From positions 3,797,732-3,861,731 of the forward strand of contig LNGK01000003.1 in NCBI GenBank assembly GCA_001510575.1: DNA of 64,000 bases. The letters run 5' to 3'. The stretch comes from Knoxdaviesia capensis (taxonomy: Eukaryota; Ascomycota; Sordariomycetes; Microascales; Gondwanamycetaceae). The first letter of the stretch is position 1. Each line of letters begins with the position of its first letter. Below, piece after piece: positions 10,502 through 20,153 of this stretch. Below the pieces are notes generated by a model that saw nothing but the letters and a program-made list of their open reading frames with translations, ran no database searches and was not told the DNA's origin. The position numbers and the translations under genes are program-made.

Positions 10502-10934
10502 GGACTTGTCCTCTCTCGGCATGATCGGTGGCCGTTGAAGCTGGTGCAGTGCGTGTTCCTGATACAGACACTCGTGCATGTCGTGCAAGAACAGACCGTA
10601 CACCACAGGCCAGTTCAAGGAGGTAATTAGCACGAATTGCCTAGAGTCGTATCCATCACCACCTCAGACCTTCGCCATGAAATGAGCGGCGTGTACCTGC
10701 ATATTCTCCTTCATTTTCCATCTGCACCAGCATGGGTTCCAGCCTGCACCTCTCTGCCCTGCTGCCCCCCTCAAGTGCGCACAGATCCTTCTCCCAACCG
10801 GCGTGTTTGTGTGGGCACAAGCTGCCATTTCTGGCCTCCAAAACCTGCGGTTCCAAGGAGGTGCAGCAATTCTAAATTGGGCTCTGGGTGTCTGTTTGAA
10901 TGGCCCTGTGGTCAGCCTCTCTGCACACACACAC

Positions 10935-10950
10935 AGTACTGTACTGTACT
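10935..10950. repeat. Copy of the recurring GTACAGTAC/AGTACTGTAC motif
   Basis: AGTACTGTACTGTACT, overlapping copies of a palindromic unit that recurs in at least a dozen noncoding places in this window. Confidence 0.6.
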
Positions 10951-11150
10951 CTTAACCGTTTGAATCCGCCCAACAGATGCATGCACAAAACCAGCGGCAC
11001 CATTCCACTACAGGGGGGGTGTGGTGTGGGCGGATTATTCCTCCCCTTTGCTGTCCTGGCTGAATGCAGGCCCCCGATTTGTATGCAACTACGGACCTAT
11101 CTAATACGGAGCTGCCAGCAGGGTCATCTTCATGTAGCGGTGACGTGGTA

Positions 11151-11166
11151 TTTTTTTTTTTTTTTT
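11151..11166 (+). repeat. Homopolymer of 16 T
   Basis: Uninterrupted run of 16 thymines in noncoding DNA. Confidence 0.95.
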
Positions 11167-13180
11167 GGGTACATGTATATGCAGATGAGATGCAATAGAG
11201 TTCTCATTCTTGCGCCTGGAGCATGCATTTCAGTTATGCAGTTGGTAATTACCGTCCTACCTACGCTCGCCTCTCTCGATTCTTCTCCGCTGGGGGACTT
11301 GTCTCGTTTCCTGTGGTCCATGGGGCCATACTGGATGTGTTATTACACCCAGTTCTTCCTTTCCCCGTTGCTCTCGCTCTTCTTTCTGGCTCCCTGGTGC
11401 TTTCTTTTTTATTCTGTCCTCAATCTCTTTCCCTCCAACTACTCTGCTCTTATCCCTCCTCCACCTCGTCCCGTTTGGTGTCAGGCCCTCCCTCCGGCCG
11501 AGTTTTTTCTTCTACTCCTCGCTGACATTGGATCCGCGGCCTTCCCACTCAAATCCACCCAGGAACAAGAAGAAAAAATTAGGCGAGCAGGGACGGGTTG
11601 CAGACAACAAGGGCAGAACTACCAGTACAGATTCATCAAAAGAAAAGAAAGATAATTAATATCGCGCATCCCTCTCTCTCTCTAAACCCGGATTTTTTTT
11701 CCTCGTTGCGCTGGACGCGTTCCATCCCAATTACACACACACCCTGCCCGTCCCGCGTTGTCTCTCTCTCTCTCGCGCGCGTTCTGCCGAGTACTTATAT
11801 ATTGTACCATACCAGAATCTTCCTCTATATCTCTTGTTCCTTTCCTCCGCCTCCAACTTTTCCCAGAAACACCAGTCGCCACACTCCCTGGCGCAGGAGG
11901 GAAACTGGAGGTTGTTGTCCAGTCACGGTCTCAGTTGGGCCTCTCCCGATTCAGTCGGTAGCAGCAACCTGCCGACCTACAGAACTTACATCTCCTTCGC
12001 CTGTCTTTCCCGGCTTCAATCTGACAGCCGCCTCCAACCTAACAGCATCGGCCACCCAACATTCCTTCTCGATCTCTCATACCCAAAGGAGTTCCGCTTT
12101 TTGCCACCCAGCCCAACCGCAGCACCCAACTGTTTTCTCCCCGGCCAGCAACGACCACCTGCCAGCAAAATCCCGGCCCATCACGGCCGCCCTATCTGGT
12201 CGCATCGGCAACATCTCCCGTCCCTCTGGCCCCTTAGTCCTCCTCTGCTTCCCTAATGTATCAGAAGCCATTGGCAACCAGACACCACCCATTCTAAGCT
12301 TCCCGAAGCCCACGCTCGCCTGTGCTAGGGACAGGCCGCGGGTCACAGAATGGATGCAGCCTCGGCGCCACTGCATCTCTAATCTTCTTCTCAACTCCAC
12401 CCTCCCCTCTCCCGGTGCAGCCACCGTCCGTCTATTGGCAACGTGTAAAGCTCTTTTCTTCTTTCTTTTTTTTGGTCTCTCGCTTGCCCATCACCCCATC
12501 CGTTTTATCTCCTAGTCGCGCCCTCCGTCGACGCCCAAACCGTACCCTGTTTTTTTTCTTGTTCGTTGTCCTCCCCGTTACCGCCCTCCACCCCGGCCCA
12601 GTCGCAATCCCTCTCTCCACTAAGTGAGCCCAGCCAGTGTGCCAATTGTGTGTTGTCCACCCCTTGTGCGCTGTCTGGGCCAGTCAGAGCCGGAACCGAC
12701 CAAAACAAGCCAAAAAAATCGTGCCTGAAAGTCAACTGAAGGGCTGGCTTGAGCAGGAGAGAAAGAGAAAAAAGGAAAACCTCCGGGCCCCTCGTTGAAA
12801 AGCAAAAGACCGGAAGATGGCCCAGCATATTTAAAGTCAGCTTGAGCCCTGTCAGTCAGTCTACCGCCGTTTTGATATCAGCTTCTCTTGGTGCTGCCAC
12901 CTGTTCAACCTTTTCCTCCACTTCTTTTGCCTCTCAGCTCGCCTCTCAAGCCTCACATTACTGCTTGTCGTCTTTCTCGACCCTCTTCCCTCTTCCCTCT
13001 CTTTTTTTCTTTTTTTTCTCTGGGCTTCTGACTTCCCACGGGCTGTTCACCTCCTTGCAGCCCAATATTTTCTCCGACTGATGTCCGGCCTTTCATTTAA
13101 TCAGTATTGGATCAGGTCTCAGAAATCCAATATTGCCGTGGTCGTCGTGGTGGTCGATTTGACACTGGCTGCAAAACTGG

Positions 13181-13189
13181 TATATAAAG
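13181..13189 (+). promoter_or_regulatory. TATA box upstream of the Q-rich protein gene
   Basis: TATATAAAG, a close match to the TATA consensus, is followed by CT-rich sequence and then by the coding frame at 14000. If used, it implies a leader of roughly 780 nt that contains upstream AUGs at 13353 and 13752. Confidence 0.45.
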
Positions 13190-13999
13190 TGCTGCCACCT
13201 GTCAGCGCCCAAGCTGGCAGCTGCCAATAGTCTCTCAACTAACCACCCCAATTCTTGCAGCCAAAAAAATTTCGATAATTTCACCCAGCCACGACCCTCG
13301 TCCCCAGCCTTTTTGTTTTAGCGGGAACGGCGCCACCTAAGCTCTCACTCAGTATGCTCCTTCCCTGTGCGATTCGCTTCTCCCAAGTATCTATCTCTCT
13401 TTTGTTCATGTGTTTTTTTCTTCTTGCTCCTACTGTTCTCTTCTCCCTCTTCTTCCTTTCCCCTATTCTCACGACTTTCTTCCTCTTCCATACCTCCAAA
13501 GCTCTTTCGGCCGGTTTCTAATCTCCTCTCCAGATCTTCGTCACTCAGCATTCCTCACAATTCTCTCAGTCTCGTGTTCAGTGTTGAAGCATTCCTTGTT
13601 TGCTTCTCTGCCGGTGCATCCACATTCCAACACCCCTCCATCACCTACAATCATATCAATCTGGACCCCGTTCAGATAACCACTCTTCCTTACACGGTCA
13701 GTCAACAATCCTTCAATTGCGTGTGCCACCCGAGATCTTGACTGGTGAAGGTGCATGACTCCCCGTTGGCATTCACTTAGCTCCGGCTTTCTCTCCGGCT
13801 GCAACTGGTCTCACCGCCTAGCTGTCTCCCGGAAATCCAACGACACTCCGTCTACCTCTGTCTGCTGTGTCTAACACCCGCTGCCTTCCCACATCTTAGG
13901 TTTTCTCTCCGTGCCTTTCCTACACCGCCTAGGAACCCCCAGAACCCAATCTTCGCCCTCTCAAGCTCACCACTTCAGCTGTGGTGAGCCCACCGTACC

Positions 14000-16456
14000 G
14001 TGTCTACCACACAACCTCGGCGTTCCGCTCGATCTTCCACACATCAGCCAACTGCCCCTTCCACACATCCCGCCCCTCACGGCGTGTCTTCCTCCGACCG
14101 AGAACGACTCCGCCAGCAGCAGGGGATACCAGACCATCGTCACCAACAGTCTCCAGATCCCGTCGACCCGACTCCCTCTCCCTCGTCGTCACGTCGAGCC
14201 CTCCGCCGGACTCCCCGTCTTGGTTCCGCCTCGAGCCTAAGGCACACTGCCGTATCTGTCCATTCCCGGCGCTCCGAGACCTCGGTTGGAGCTTCTAGAG
14301 GCCCTGCCCAAGTCCCTGTCCCCAGAAGGTCCCGTCCGGAACCCCGAGACCAAGCCGATCCCTCGGCCGCAAATCCTCCTCCGCGACGTCCTCCCCCGCG
14401 AATCCTCTCACAGATCCTGAGTGACGACGACAGCGACGACTCCCTATTCAGTTTCGACGCCCAATCTCTTGAAAACCAACCCGCACCCGGCGCCACCACC
14501 TCACGACGATCCCGATCCGGCACCACTCGTCACCCTCTCTACCCCGGCCCTATCTCCAAACGCACCCACAGTGCGATCCTCTTCGCCCTTGAAGCCCTCC
14601 GCCGTCCCAATCCTTTCACTCCCGACCTAGAGGAGGAGGAAGCAGACATGGCCGAAATCCTCGGGCGCCTAGATCTCCCGACAACCAACGGAAATGGTTC
14701 ACCCCAAGCTCGCCCTATTGCCGCCACCGCCGCCGGCTCAGAATCCCCGGCTCGGGTCAAGAGCCCTCGGATAATCCTGAAGGAGAGAGAAGCTCGGTTG
14801 AAGCAGAAAGCCGAGCAGGAACAGATGGAGAGGCAAAGATTGGAGCGTGCTCGTATGGAACAAGAGGCCAGGCTGCTCGAAGAGTCTCAGAGACGCGCCG
14901 CTGAACAACGACGACCAACTGCAACATCCTCCGCTGCTGGCGGTTCCAGCCCTCCCCAACGGCGAACAGCCGCCCAATCATCTTCACAACAACAACAACA
15001 ACAACAACAACAACAGCAACAACCACAATCTTCCCGACCTCATCCGTCGCAGCAACAGCAGCAGCAGCAGCCGCCTCCCCGCCAGTCACAGCCTCAATCC
15101 CAGCGTGTGCCTGTAGTAGAAAGCCAGGCTGGCCCATCTCAGGCCCAGCCGCGTCCCACCCAACAGCAATATCAACAACAGCAGCAGCAGCAAAGACAGT
15201 CAGCGCAACAACCCCAGCAACAGCAGCAACAGCAGCAACCACAACAATCACAACAGCAATCACAGTCATCAAAACCCCCAGCTGCGCCGGGCACCGCCGG
15301 AGCGCGCATATCTGCCTTCCCTCACGCTTTCGAGAGATGGGAGACGCTCTCCGCGCAGTGGGAAGGCCTCACCCGGCATTGGATTCGCCGGCTTGAAATG
15401 AATGCGGAGCAGATCGATGCGGAGCCGCTCTCCAAGCAACTATCTCGCCAAGTCACAGACCTCTCAGCAGCCGGTGCGAACCTCTTCCATGCCGTCGTCG
15501 AGCTCCAACGCTTCCGGGACAGCTCTGAGCGCAAGTTCCAGCGCTGGATCATCGAGACTCGCTCGGAGATTGAGCGTCTCAACGAGGTCAACGCCATGCT
15601 CCAGGTCGCCCTCGATGAGGAGCGCACGCGCCATGCCACCTCCCTAAGCAAGTCGCACGAACGTGACAGTGCCAATTCCATCGCTCAGAAGCAACTGAAC
15701 GAAATGAAGAAGGAACTCGCCATTTCCAAAGAGGAAGCACGACGCGCTTGGGAGGAGCTGGGCCGCAGAGAGCAGGAAGAACGCCAGAGAACATATACTC
15801 TCAAGGCCGGTCATCCCACCATCATTGGCGGGGTGGAGGTCTTCCCGAAGCGCGAGCCTGTGCAATACTACCAGCAGCCCGAAGCGGAGTATCAGCCGAG
15901 CGAGTATCCGCAACACCAGCAGCACGGGTCCAGCCATCACTCTGGCGCCCCAGAGCAGAACGTGCCGCAGCCTACGGGATCTGAAGGCGGATATAGCGAA
16001 GGTGAGTACACGATTGACGCGCAGGGGAACTTCGTCCTAGACCAATGGGGCAACCGAGTTCCCTTTCAGCCGCCGTCAACCGCCCACCAAGCGTATCGGT
16101 CGGATACTGATTCTGACGTAGACGATGAGCAGCCCGATCCCCACCAGCCTCACTCCCACCAGGGAGCTCGCGGTAGTCCAGGTGAAGGCCCGCCGTCGGC
16201 GGGATACGGATCTCCTTCTTCTACGCGACCCTCAGCGGCCGCCGCCGCCGCCGCCACCGCGCCGGCTCAATCCGCCCCTCCGCCTCGCGGTGGCGGTGGT
16301 GACGGCAGCGGTGGCCTGCAGCCCGATTACTCGGGCCAGGCGTATGAAGCGCCCGGTTGGGAGACGGTGCCGCGGTTCAAGCACCCGTCGCGGCTGAGCG
16401 ATGTGCTGGAGGAGGAGGAGAGCCGGGCTACCGCAAGCCAGGTCAGCCGCAGTTAG
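14000..16456 (+). CDS. Q-rich coiled-coil protein of unknown function
   Basis: A large frame of about 818 codons with clear coding character but no in-frame AUG at its 5' end. A TGA lies at 13985-13987, the first usable codon is GTG at 14000, and the first internal AUG is at 14648. The true start is therefore an unseen upstream exon, a GUG start, or a sequence difference. Layout: basic Ser/Pro/Arg-rich N-terminus; acidic 'SDDDSDDSLFSF'; a likely conserved segment 'KRTHSAILFALEALRR' near 186; a Glu/Arg-rich helix (about 255-305); long poly-Gln tracts of mixed CAA/CAG codons (about 330-420); a conserved-looking helical domain from 'ISAFPHAFERW' (437) through a coiled coil to about 597; then a disordered tail. 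I recall unnamed Eurotiales proteins with this order but no function. No membrane segment or enzyme motif is seen. Confidence 0.75.
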   Translation: MSTTQPRRSARSSTHQPTAPSTHPAPHGVSSSDRERLRQQQGIPDHRHQQSPDPVDPTPSPSSSRRALRRTPRLGSASSLRHTAVSVHSRRSETSVGASRGPAQVPVPRRSRPEPRDQADPSAANPPPRRPPPRILSQILSDDDSDDSLFSFDAQSLENQPAPGATTSRRSRSGTTRHPLYPGPISKRTHSAILFALEALRRPNPFTPDLEEEEADMAEILGRLDLPTTNGNGSPQARPIAATAAGSESPARVKSPRIILKEREARLKQKAEQEQMERQRLERARMEQEARLLEESQRRAAEQRRPTATSSAAGGSSPPQRRTAAQSSSQQQQQQQQQQQQPQSSRPHPSQQQQQQQPPPRQSQPQSQRVPVVESQAGPSQAQPRPTQQQYQQQQQQQRQSAQQPQQQQQQQQPQQSQQQSQSSKPPAAPGTAGARISAFPHAFERWETLSAQWEGLTRHWIRRLEMNAEQIDAEPLSKQLSRQVTDLSAAGANLFHAVVELQRFRDSSERKFQRWIIETRSEIERLNEVNAMLQVALDEERTRHATSLSKSHERDSANSIAQKQLNEMKKELAISKEEARRAWEELGRREQEERQRTYTLKAGHPTIIGGVEVFPKREPVQYYQQPEAEYQPSEYPQHQQHGSSHHSGAPEQNVPQPTGSEGGYSEGEYTIDAQGNFVLDQWGNRVPFQPPSTAHQAYRSDTDSDVDDEQPDPHQPHSHQGARGSPGEGPPSAGYGSPSSTRPSAAAAAAATAPAQSAPPPRGGGGDGSGGLQPDYSGQAYEAPGWETVPRFKHPSRLSDVLEEEESRATASQVSRS
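14980..15260 (+). repeat. CAA/CAG trinucleotide-rich tract encoding poly-Gln
   Basis: Several interrupted runs of CAA and CAG codons lie within the Q-rich protein gene. They are likely to be length-variable and give long glutamine stretches in the product. Confidence 0.9.
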
Positions 16457-17392
16457 AGATCTGGGCAGGCCGGCCGGGCTCCTCGTGTTCCACGACATGT
16501 CACGACACGCAGCAGCAGCAGGGTGGACTCTTCGTCATCGCCCGGAAGCATGTTCTGAGCCCCGATTTTCTCTTCGTCGCGGACTTGATTTTGTCAGCTC
16601 TGTGCTTTTTCTCTTCTTCTTCTTTGCCAGTGATGATTCCGAGCATATCTGGTCTGAAATGCCTGGCTGGGAGTTTTTTCGTTTGCACTTTTTTTCCGCT
16701 TATGATTCCTACCCATTCCCCTATTACTATTTTTTCTGTTCACACTCCTGTTCCCCATATCCATGATCGGGGGGTATGGCTGTTTTTGTCCTCTTCGTGT
16801 TTTTTCGTTCCTAACCTTCTGTCTGCTTCTGTCCTGTCTATTTTGTCGAATCGTGTGTATGAACTCACTTTTCTAACCATCTCAAAGAAAAAAAAAAGAA
16901 TCAAGATGGCATGAATACGCGGCGTTAAATTTGTGTTTTAAATTACTTTTTGTCTCTTTTGGCGGGAATTCGGGTTTTGCTTCTTATCTTGATGTCGGGA
17001 TCACTGCTTTTCCTCTGGTTCTCTTCCTGGCCTGTCCTGATGCTTCATTTCGGTGATGTGCTCATATCCTGTCTATCGGTATTCACATTGGGTGTGTTTG
17101 ACAGTTCTGGTTGTCTTACCGGACTTCGCCTACTCATGATTGTGTCCGTTTGCTGTCAGTGTTTGGATTTACCTGTTTACTTGCTTTGGTAGAGTGTCGT
17201 CTGTTTCTTGCTCGTCTGCTTAGGATTCTTGTGTTTATTTTTGACGGCATGGCGTGAAGGAAGAGCTTTATTATATAAACGGGGCATGTATAAACATCTA
17301 TATGTTGAAATCTTGGAGTAAAATAGACGATATATGCTGAAATATACTGTGGTCTCAAGTCCCACATCTTAAGCTCTCCGCCGACTGCTAGT

Positions 17393-17425
17393 AACCCTTG
17401 TTGTGTAACCCTATGTCCTAACCCT
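17393..17425. repeat. Cluster of three telomere-like AACCCT motifs upstream of vms1
   Basis: AACCCT occurs at 17393-17398, 17407-17412 and 17420-17425, spaced 13-14 bp apart, about 420-450 bp before the vms1 AUG. Similar motifs bind Tbf1/Myb-type telomeric-repeat factors in other fungi. Confidence 0.5.
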
Positions 17426-17653
17426 TATTATGCACCGCCCGCCGCAAGCCGCGTTAAGTTTTTTTTGCGCCAGAACCATGACTGTGATGCTTGCTAATTG
17501 TGGCGGGGTTCGAGATCTCAGGCCGACAAGAGTCATAACTTAACTATCAGATCGAATTCTGTGGATCTTCGGAGGGAACTCAGCTCAAAGCGCGAAAACT
17601 GCTGAACGACCTCTCGATTTATAATATCGTTTTTCAACCGCGCTTGCTTTTTG

Positions 17654-17662
17654 GGTATATAG
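17654..17662 (+). promoter_or_regulatory. TATA-like element of vms1
   Basis: GGTATATAG lies about 185 bp upstream of the AUG at 17844 and is followed by a CT-rich leader. Confidence 0.4.
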
Positions 17663-17843
17663 TGAGAGCCTCCCCTCTCTCTCTTCGTTTGTTGTTTTCC
17701 TCCTCCTCATATACACTCCAGTGCAAACGACAACGCTTGGTACTGCCATCGCCAACCTCACCGACACCACAGCAACCGCTTGTTCCTGCTCAGACTTGCG
17801 ATACACAATACGAATTCGGAGAGTGATACGTTCTCGGGCTACG

Positions 17844-20100
17844 ATGCAGAAGCAGAAGATTGCTGCTGGTGCGGCTGCCGGTGCGGGTGGTGCGGAAAAC
17901 GATATTTTGCGACGACCGCTGTACCGTAAGTCCTACACGCAACCGGTGGAAGAAGGGCATCTATAACAGATTTTACCCGTGTTGCAGCCAGTCTTACTAA
18001 CTCGATGTGCAGTCTTCGACCTCCCGGAGGAAGTTCTTCAAACGCTCACCTGGAAGCGGGCGCTTAACGATGTCCCGATCGACTCATCCCCAGGCACACC
18101 GTCCGAGACAGACACCGATTCGAACAGCATCGCCGGCGAATCGACGGCCGCAGACTCGCACTCGTGCTCGCTGTGTACCCAGACATTTCCGTCGGTCATC
18201 GACTTCAAAAGCCACCTGAAGTCTGATCTACACCACTATAACCTCAAGCAGCGGATGCGCGGCGCAAAGGCTGTCACCGAGGTGGAGTTTGAGAAGCTCG
18301 TCACAGGTATGGCTTCCACGGTTTGAGGGTTTGGGGTGAGGAGGGGGGCGTGACTCAGCTGACACGATGGCAGATCTCGAGGAAAGCCTCTCTGGGTCTG
18401 AGTCATCCGGCCCTGATGACGAAGCCGACAACAACAGCAAAGACAGCGTTCTCTCCGCCCTCCTACGAAAACAGGCGAGCCTGAAAGACCGGGCCCCGTC
18501 GATAGTCCCCGGCGACGACGGCGACGACCCCGATGCCGACGAGTCCAAGCCCGGAAACAACCGGTCGCCGATGGTGTGGATGAGCTCGCCGGCGCTCCCG
18601 GAGAACACATACTTCGGCGTGTACCGGGCGATATTCAAGCCGGGCGAGCTGGCGGACGACGCGGGCGTTGTCGACGTGCTCAAGGCCAAGCAGCTGGCGC
18701 CGATCGTCATGCCGAAGCTCAACAAGGACGGGTCGATCCCGCCCATCAACTACAAGGGCCCGCACATCTTCCTGTGCATGGTGGGCGGCGGCCACTGCGG
18801 CGCCATGGTGGTGTCGCTGGCCCCGCGCCACAAGGGCGCGCACGGCGGCCCGATGAACCGCGAGGCCACGGTGCTCGCGCACAAGACGTTCCACCGCTAC
18901 GTGACGCGGCGCAAGCAGGGCGGCATGCAGTCGGTCAACGACAACGCCAAGGGCGCCGCGCACTCGGCCGGCGCCAACCTGCGGCGCTACAACCAGCAGG
19001 CGCTGACCGACGACATCCGCAACCTGCTGAAGGAGTGGAAGCCGCTGATCGACTCGGCCGACCTGCTGTTCGTGCGCGCCAACGGCGTGGCCAACCGCCA
19101 GATGCTGTTCGGCCGCCACGACGGCCAGGTGCTGCTGCTGGACGACCCGCGGCTGCGCGGCTTCCCGTTCAACACGCGCCGCGCCACCCAGGTCGAGCTC
19201 ATGCGCGCCTTCATCGAGCTGACCCGCCTCAAGGTGCGCGAGATCCTGCCGGCAAAGGACACTGCCGGCGAGGATGCTGCGCGTGCGGCGAAAGCCGCCG
19301 CGGCCAAACCCGCGAAGGCCCCGGCCAAGCCCACCCTCTCCGAGGAGGAGGAGACGGCCCAGCTGCACACCACGCAGATCCAGGCGCTCATCCGCCGCTC
19401 GAAACTGCCGGCCCTGATTGCATACCTGCAGGACAACAAGCTGAGCAGCGACTTTGAGTTCCAGCCGCGCGACACCGCGGCAAACCACCACGCGCCGACG
19501 CCGCTGCACTTCGCCGCGTCGCAGAACGCCGGGCCGGTCGTGCTGGGCCTGCTGGTGCGCGGCGGCGCCAACCCGACGCTGCGCAACGCCGACGGCCGCA
19601 CGCCCTTCGAGCTGGCCGGCGACCGCGCCACGCGCGACGCCTTCCGCGTCGCCCGCAGCGAGGTCGGCGAGGCCCGCTGGGTGTGGGGCGACGACGACCA
19701 CGGCCACGCCGGGGAGCATGCCGACAGCCCCAGCCCCAGCCCGCCGCGCCTCGGCGCCCACGTCCCGGCGGCGATCACGCGCGAAGCCGCCGCCCAGCGC
19801 AGCGAGCGCGAGCGCAAAGAGGCCGAAGCGAAAGAAGCCGAGCGGCGGCGCGCAGAGGAGGAGCGGCTCAAGAAAGAAGCCGCGGCGGCGCGACAGCAGC
19901 AGCTGCAGCAGTCGTCATCGCGGCCTGGTGGAGGCACCGCCGGCATGCTGTCGACGGCCAACAAGAAGCTCTCGCCGGAAGAGCGGCGCGCGCAGGAGAT
20001 GCGCGGGCTGACTCTCGAGCAGAAGATGCGGCTGGAACGGGAGCAGCGTGCGCGAGCCGCCGAGCAACGGATGAAGGCATTGCGACAGGGTGGCCAGTAG
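17844..20100 (+). CDS. vms1: Vms1/ANKZF1 peptidyl-tRNA hydrolase of ribosome quality control
   Basis: Three exons (17844-17925, 18013-18306, 18374-20100), donors GTAAGT and GTATGG, giving 700 residues. A C2H2-type zinc finger (Cys79, Cys82, His95, His101) precedes the VLRF1 release-factor-like domain. 'QGGMQS' supplies Gln311, the counterpart of the catalytic GxxQ glutamine, and 'AHSAGANLRRYN' follows. An ankyrin segment lies near 498-555 ('TPLHFAASQNAGPVVL'), then an Ala/Glu/Arg-rich coiled coil and a C-terminal p97/Cdc48-binding (VIM-like) helix with 'EERRAQEMRGLTLEQKMRLE'. Known role of the family: it releases stalled nascent chains from 60S-bound peptidyl-tRNA, opposing CAT tailing, and cooperates with Cdc48 at mitochondria. 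Exon 3 is very GC-rich and carries a 432-codon antisense frame that is a composition shadow. All key residues appear intact. Confidence 0.93.
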
Positions 20101-20116
20101 AGCGCGCCTTGTCGGT

Positions 20117-20153
20117 AACCCTACTGTTAGGGTTGTATGTTTAGGGTTAGGGT
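20117..20153. repeat. Short interstitial telomere-like repeats just after vms1
   Basis: AACCCTA at 20117-20123, TTAGGGTT at 20127-20134 and the tandem TTAGGGTTAGGGT at 20141-20153 lie 17-53 bp after the vms1 stop codon. TTAGGG is the usual telomere repeat of filamentous ascomycetes. They may be chance, a repaired break, or protein-binding sites. Confidence 0.6.

Larger units (their letters stand above)
9526..13999. other. Long noncoding spacer and CT-rich leader of the Q-rich protein gene
   Basis: 9526-11330 is mixed sequence with TA-rich, (CA)n and a 16-T tract (11151-11166), plus one weak spliced frame at 10135-10501. From about 11330 to 13980 the + strand is overwhelmingly C/T, with microsatellites such as (TC)n at 11760-11774. 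The open frames in it (for example 11598-12515) are Ser/Pro/Phe low complexity and look noncoding. A TATA element at 13181 suggests that the transcript of the next gene begins near 13210. Confidence 0.6.
16457..17843. other. 3' UTR of the Q-rich protein gene and vms1 promoter
   Basis: The first 700 bp are T-rich and look like a 3' UTR. Three AACCCT motifs lie at 17393-17425 and a TATATAG element at 17656. No gene is seen. Confidence 0.6.

Noticed and set aside
11598..12515. 305-codon frame in the CT-rich zone
   Set aside because: Ser/Pro/Phe/Leu low complexity expected from polypyrimidine DNA; no conserved segment.
17440..17525. tRNA-like B box (GGGGTTCGAGATC)
   Set aside because: No A box, acceptor stem or cloverleaf can be formed from the 60-70 nt upstream.
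18463..19761. 432-codon frame opposite vms1
   Set aside because: Composition shadow of a very GC-rich exon; low-complexity Ala/Val/Arg/Gln content with no motif.
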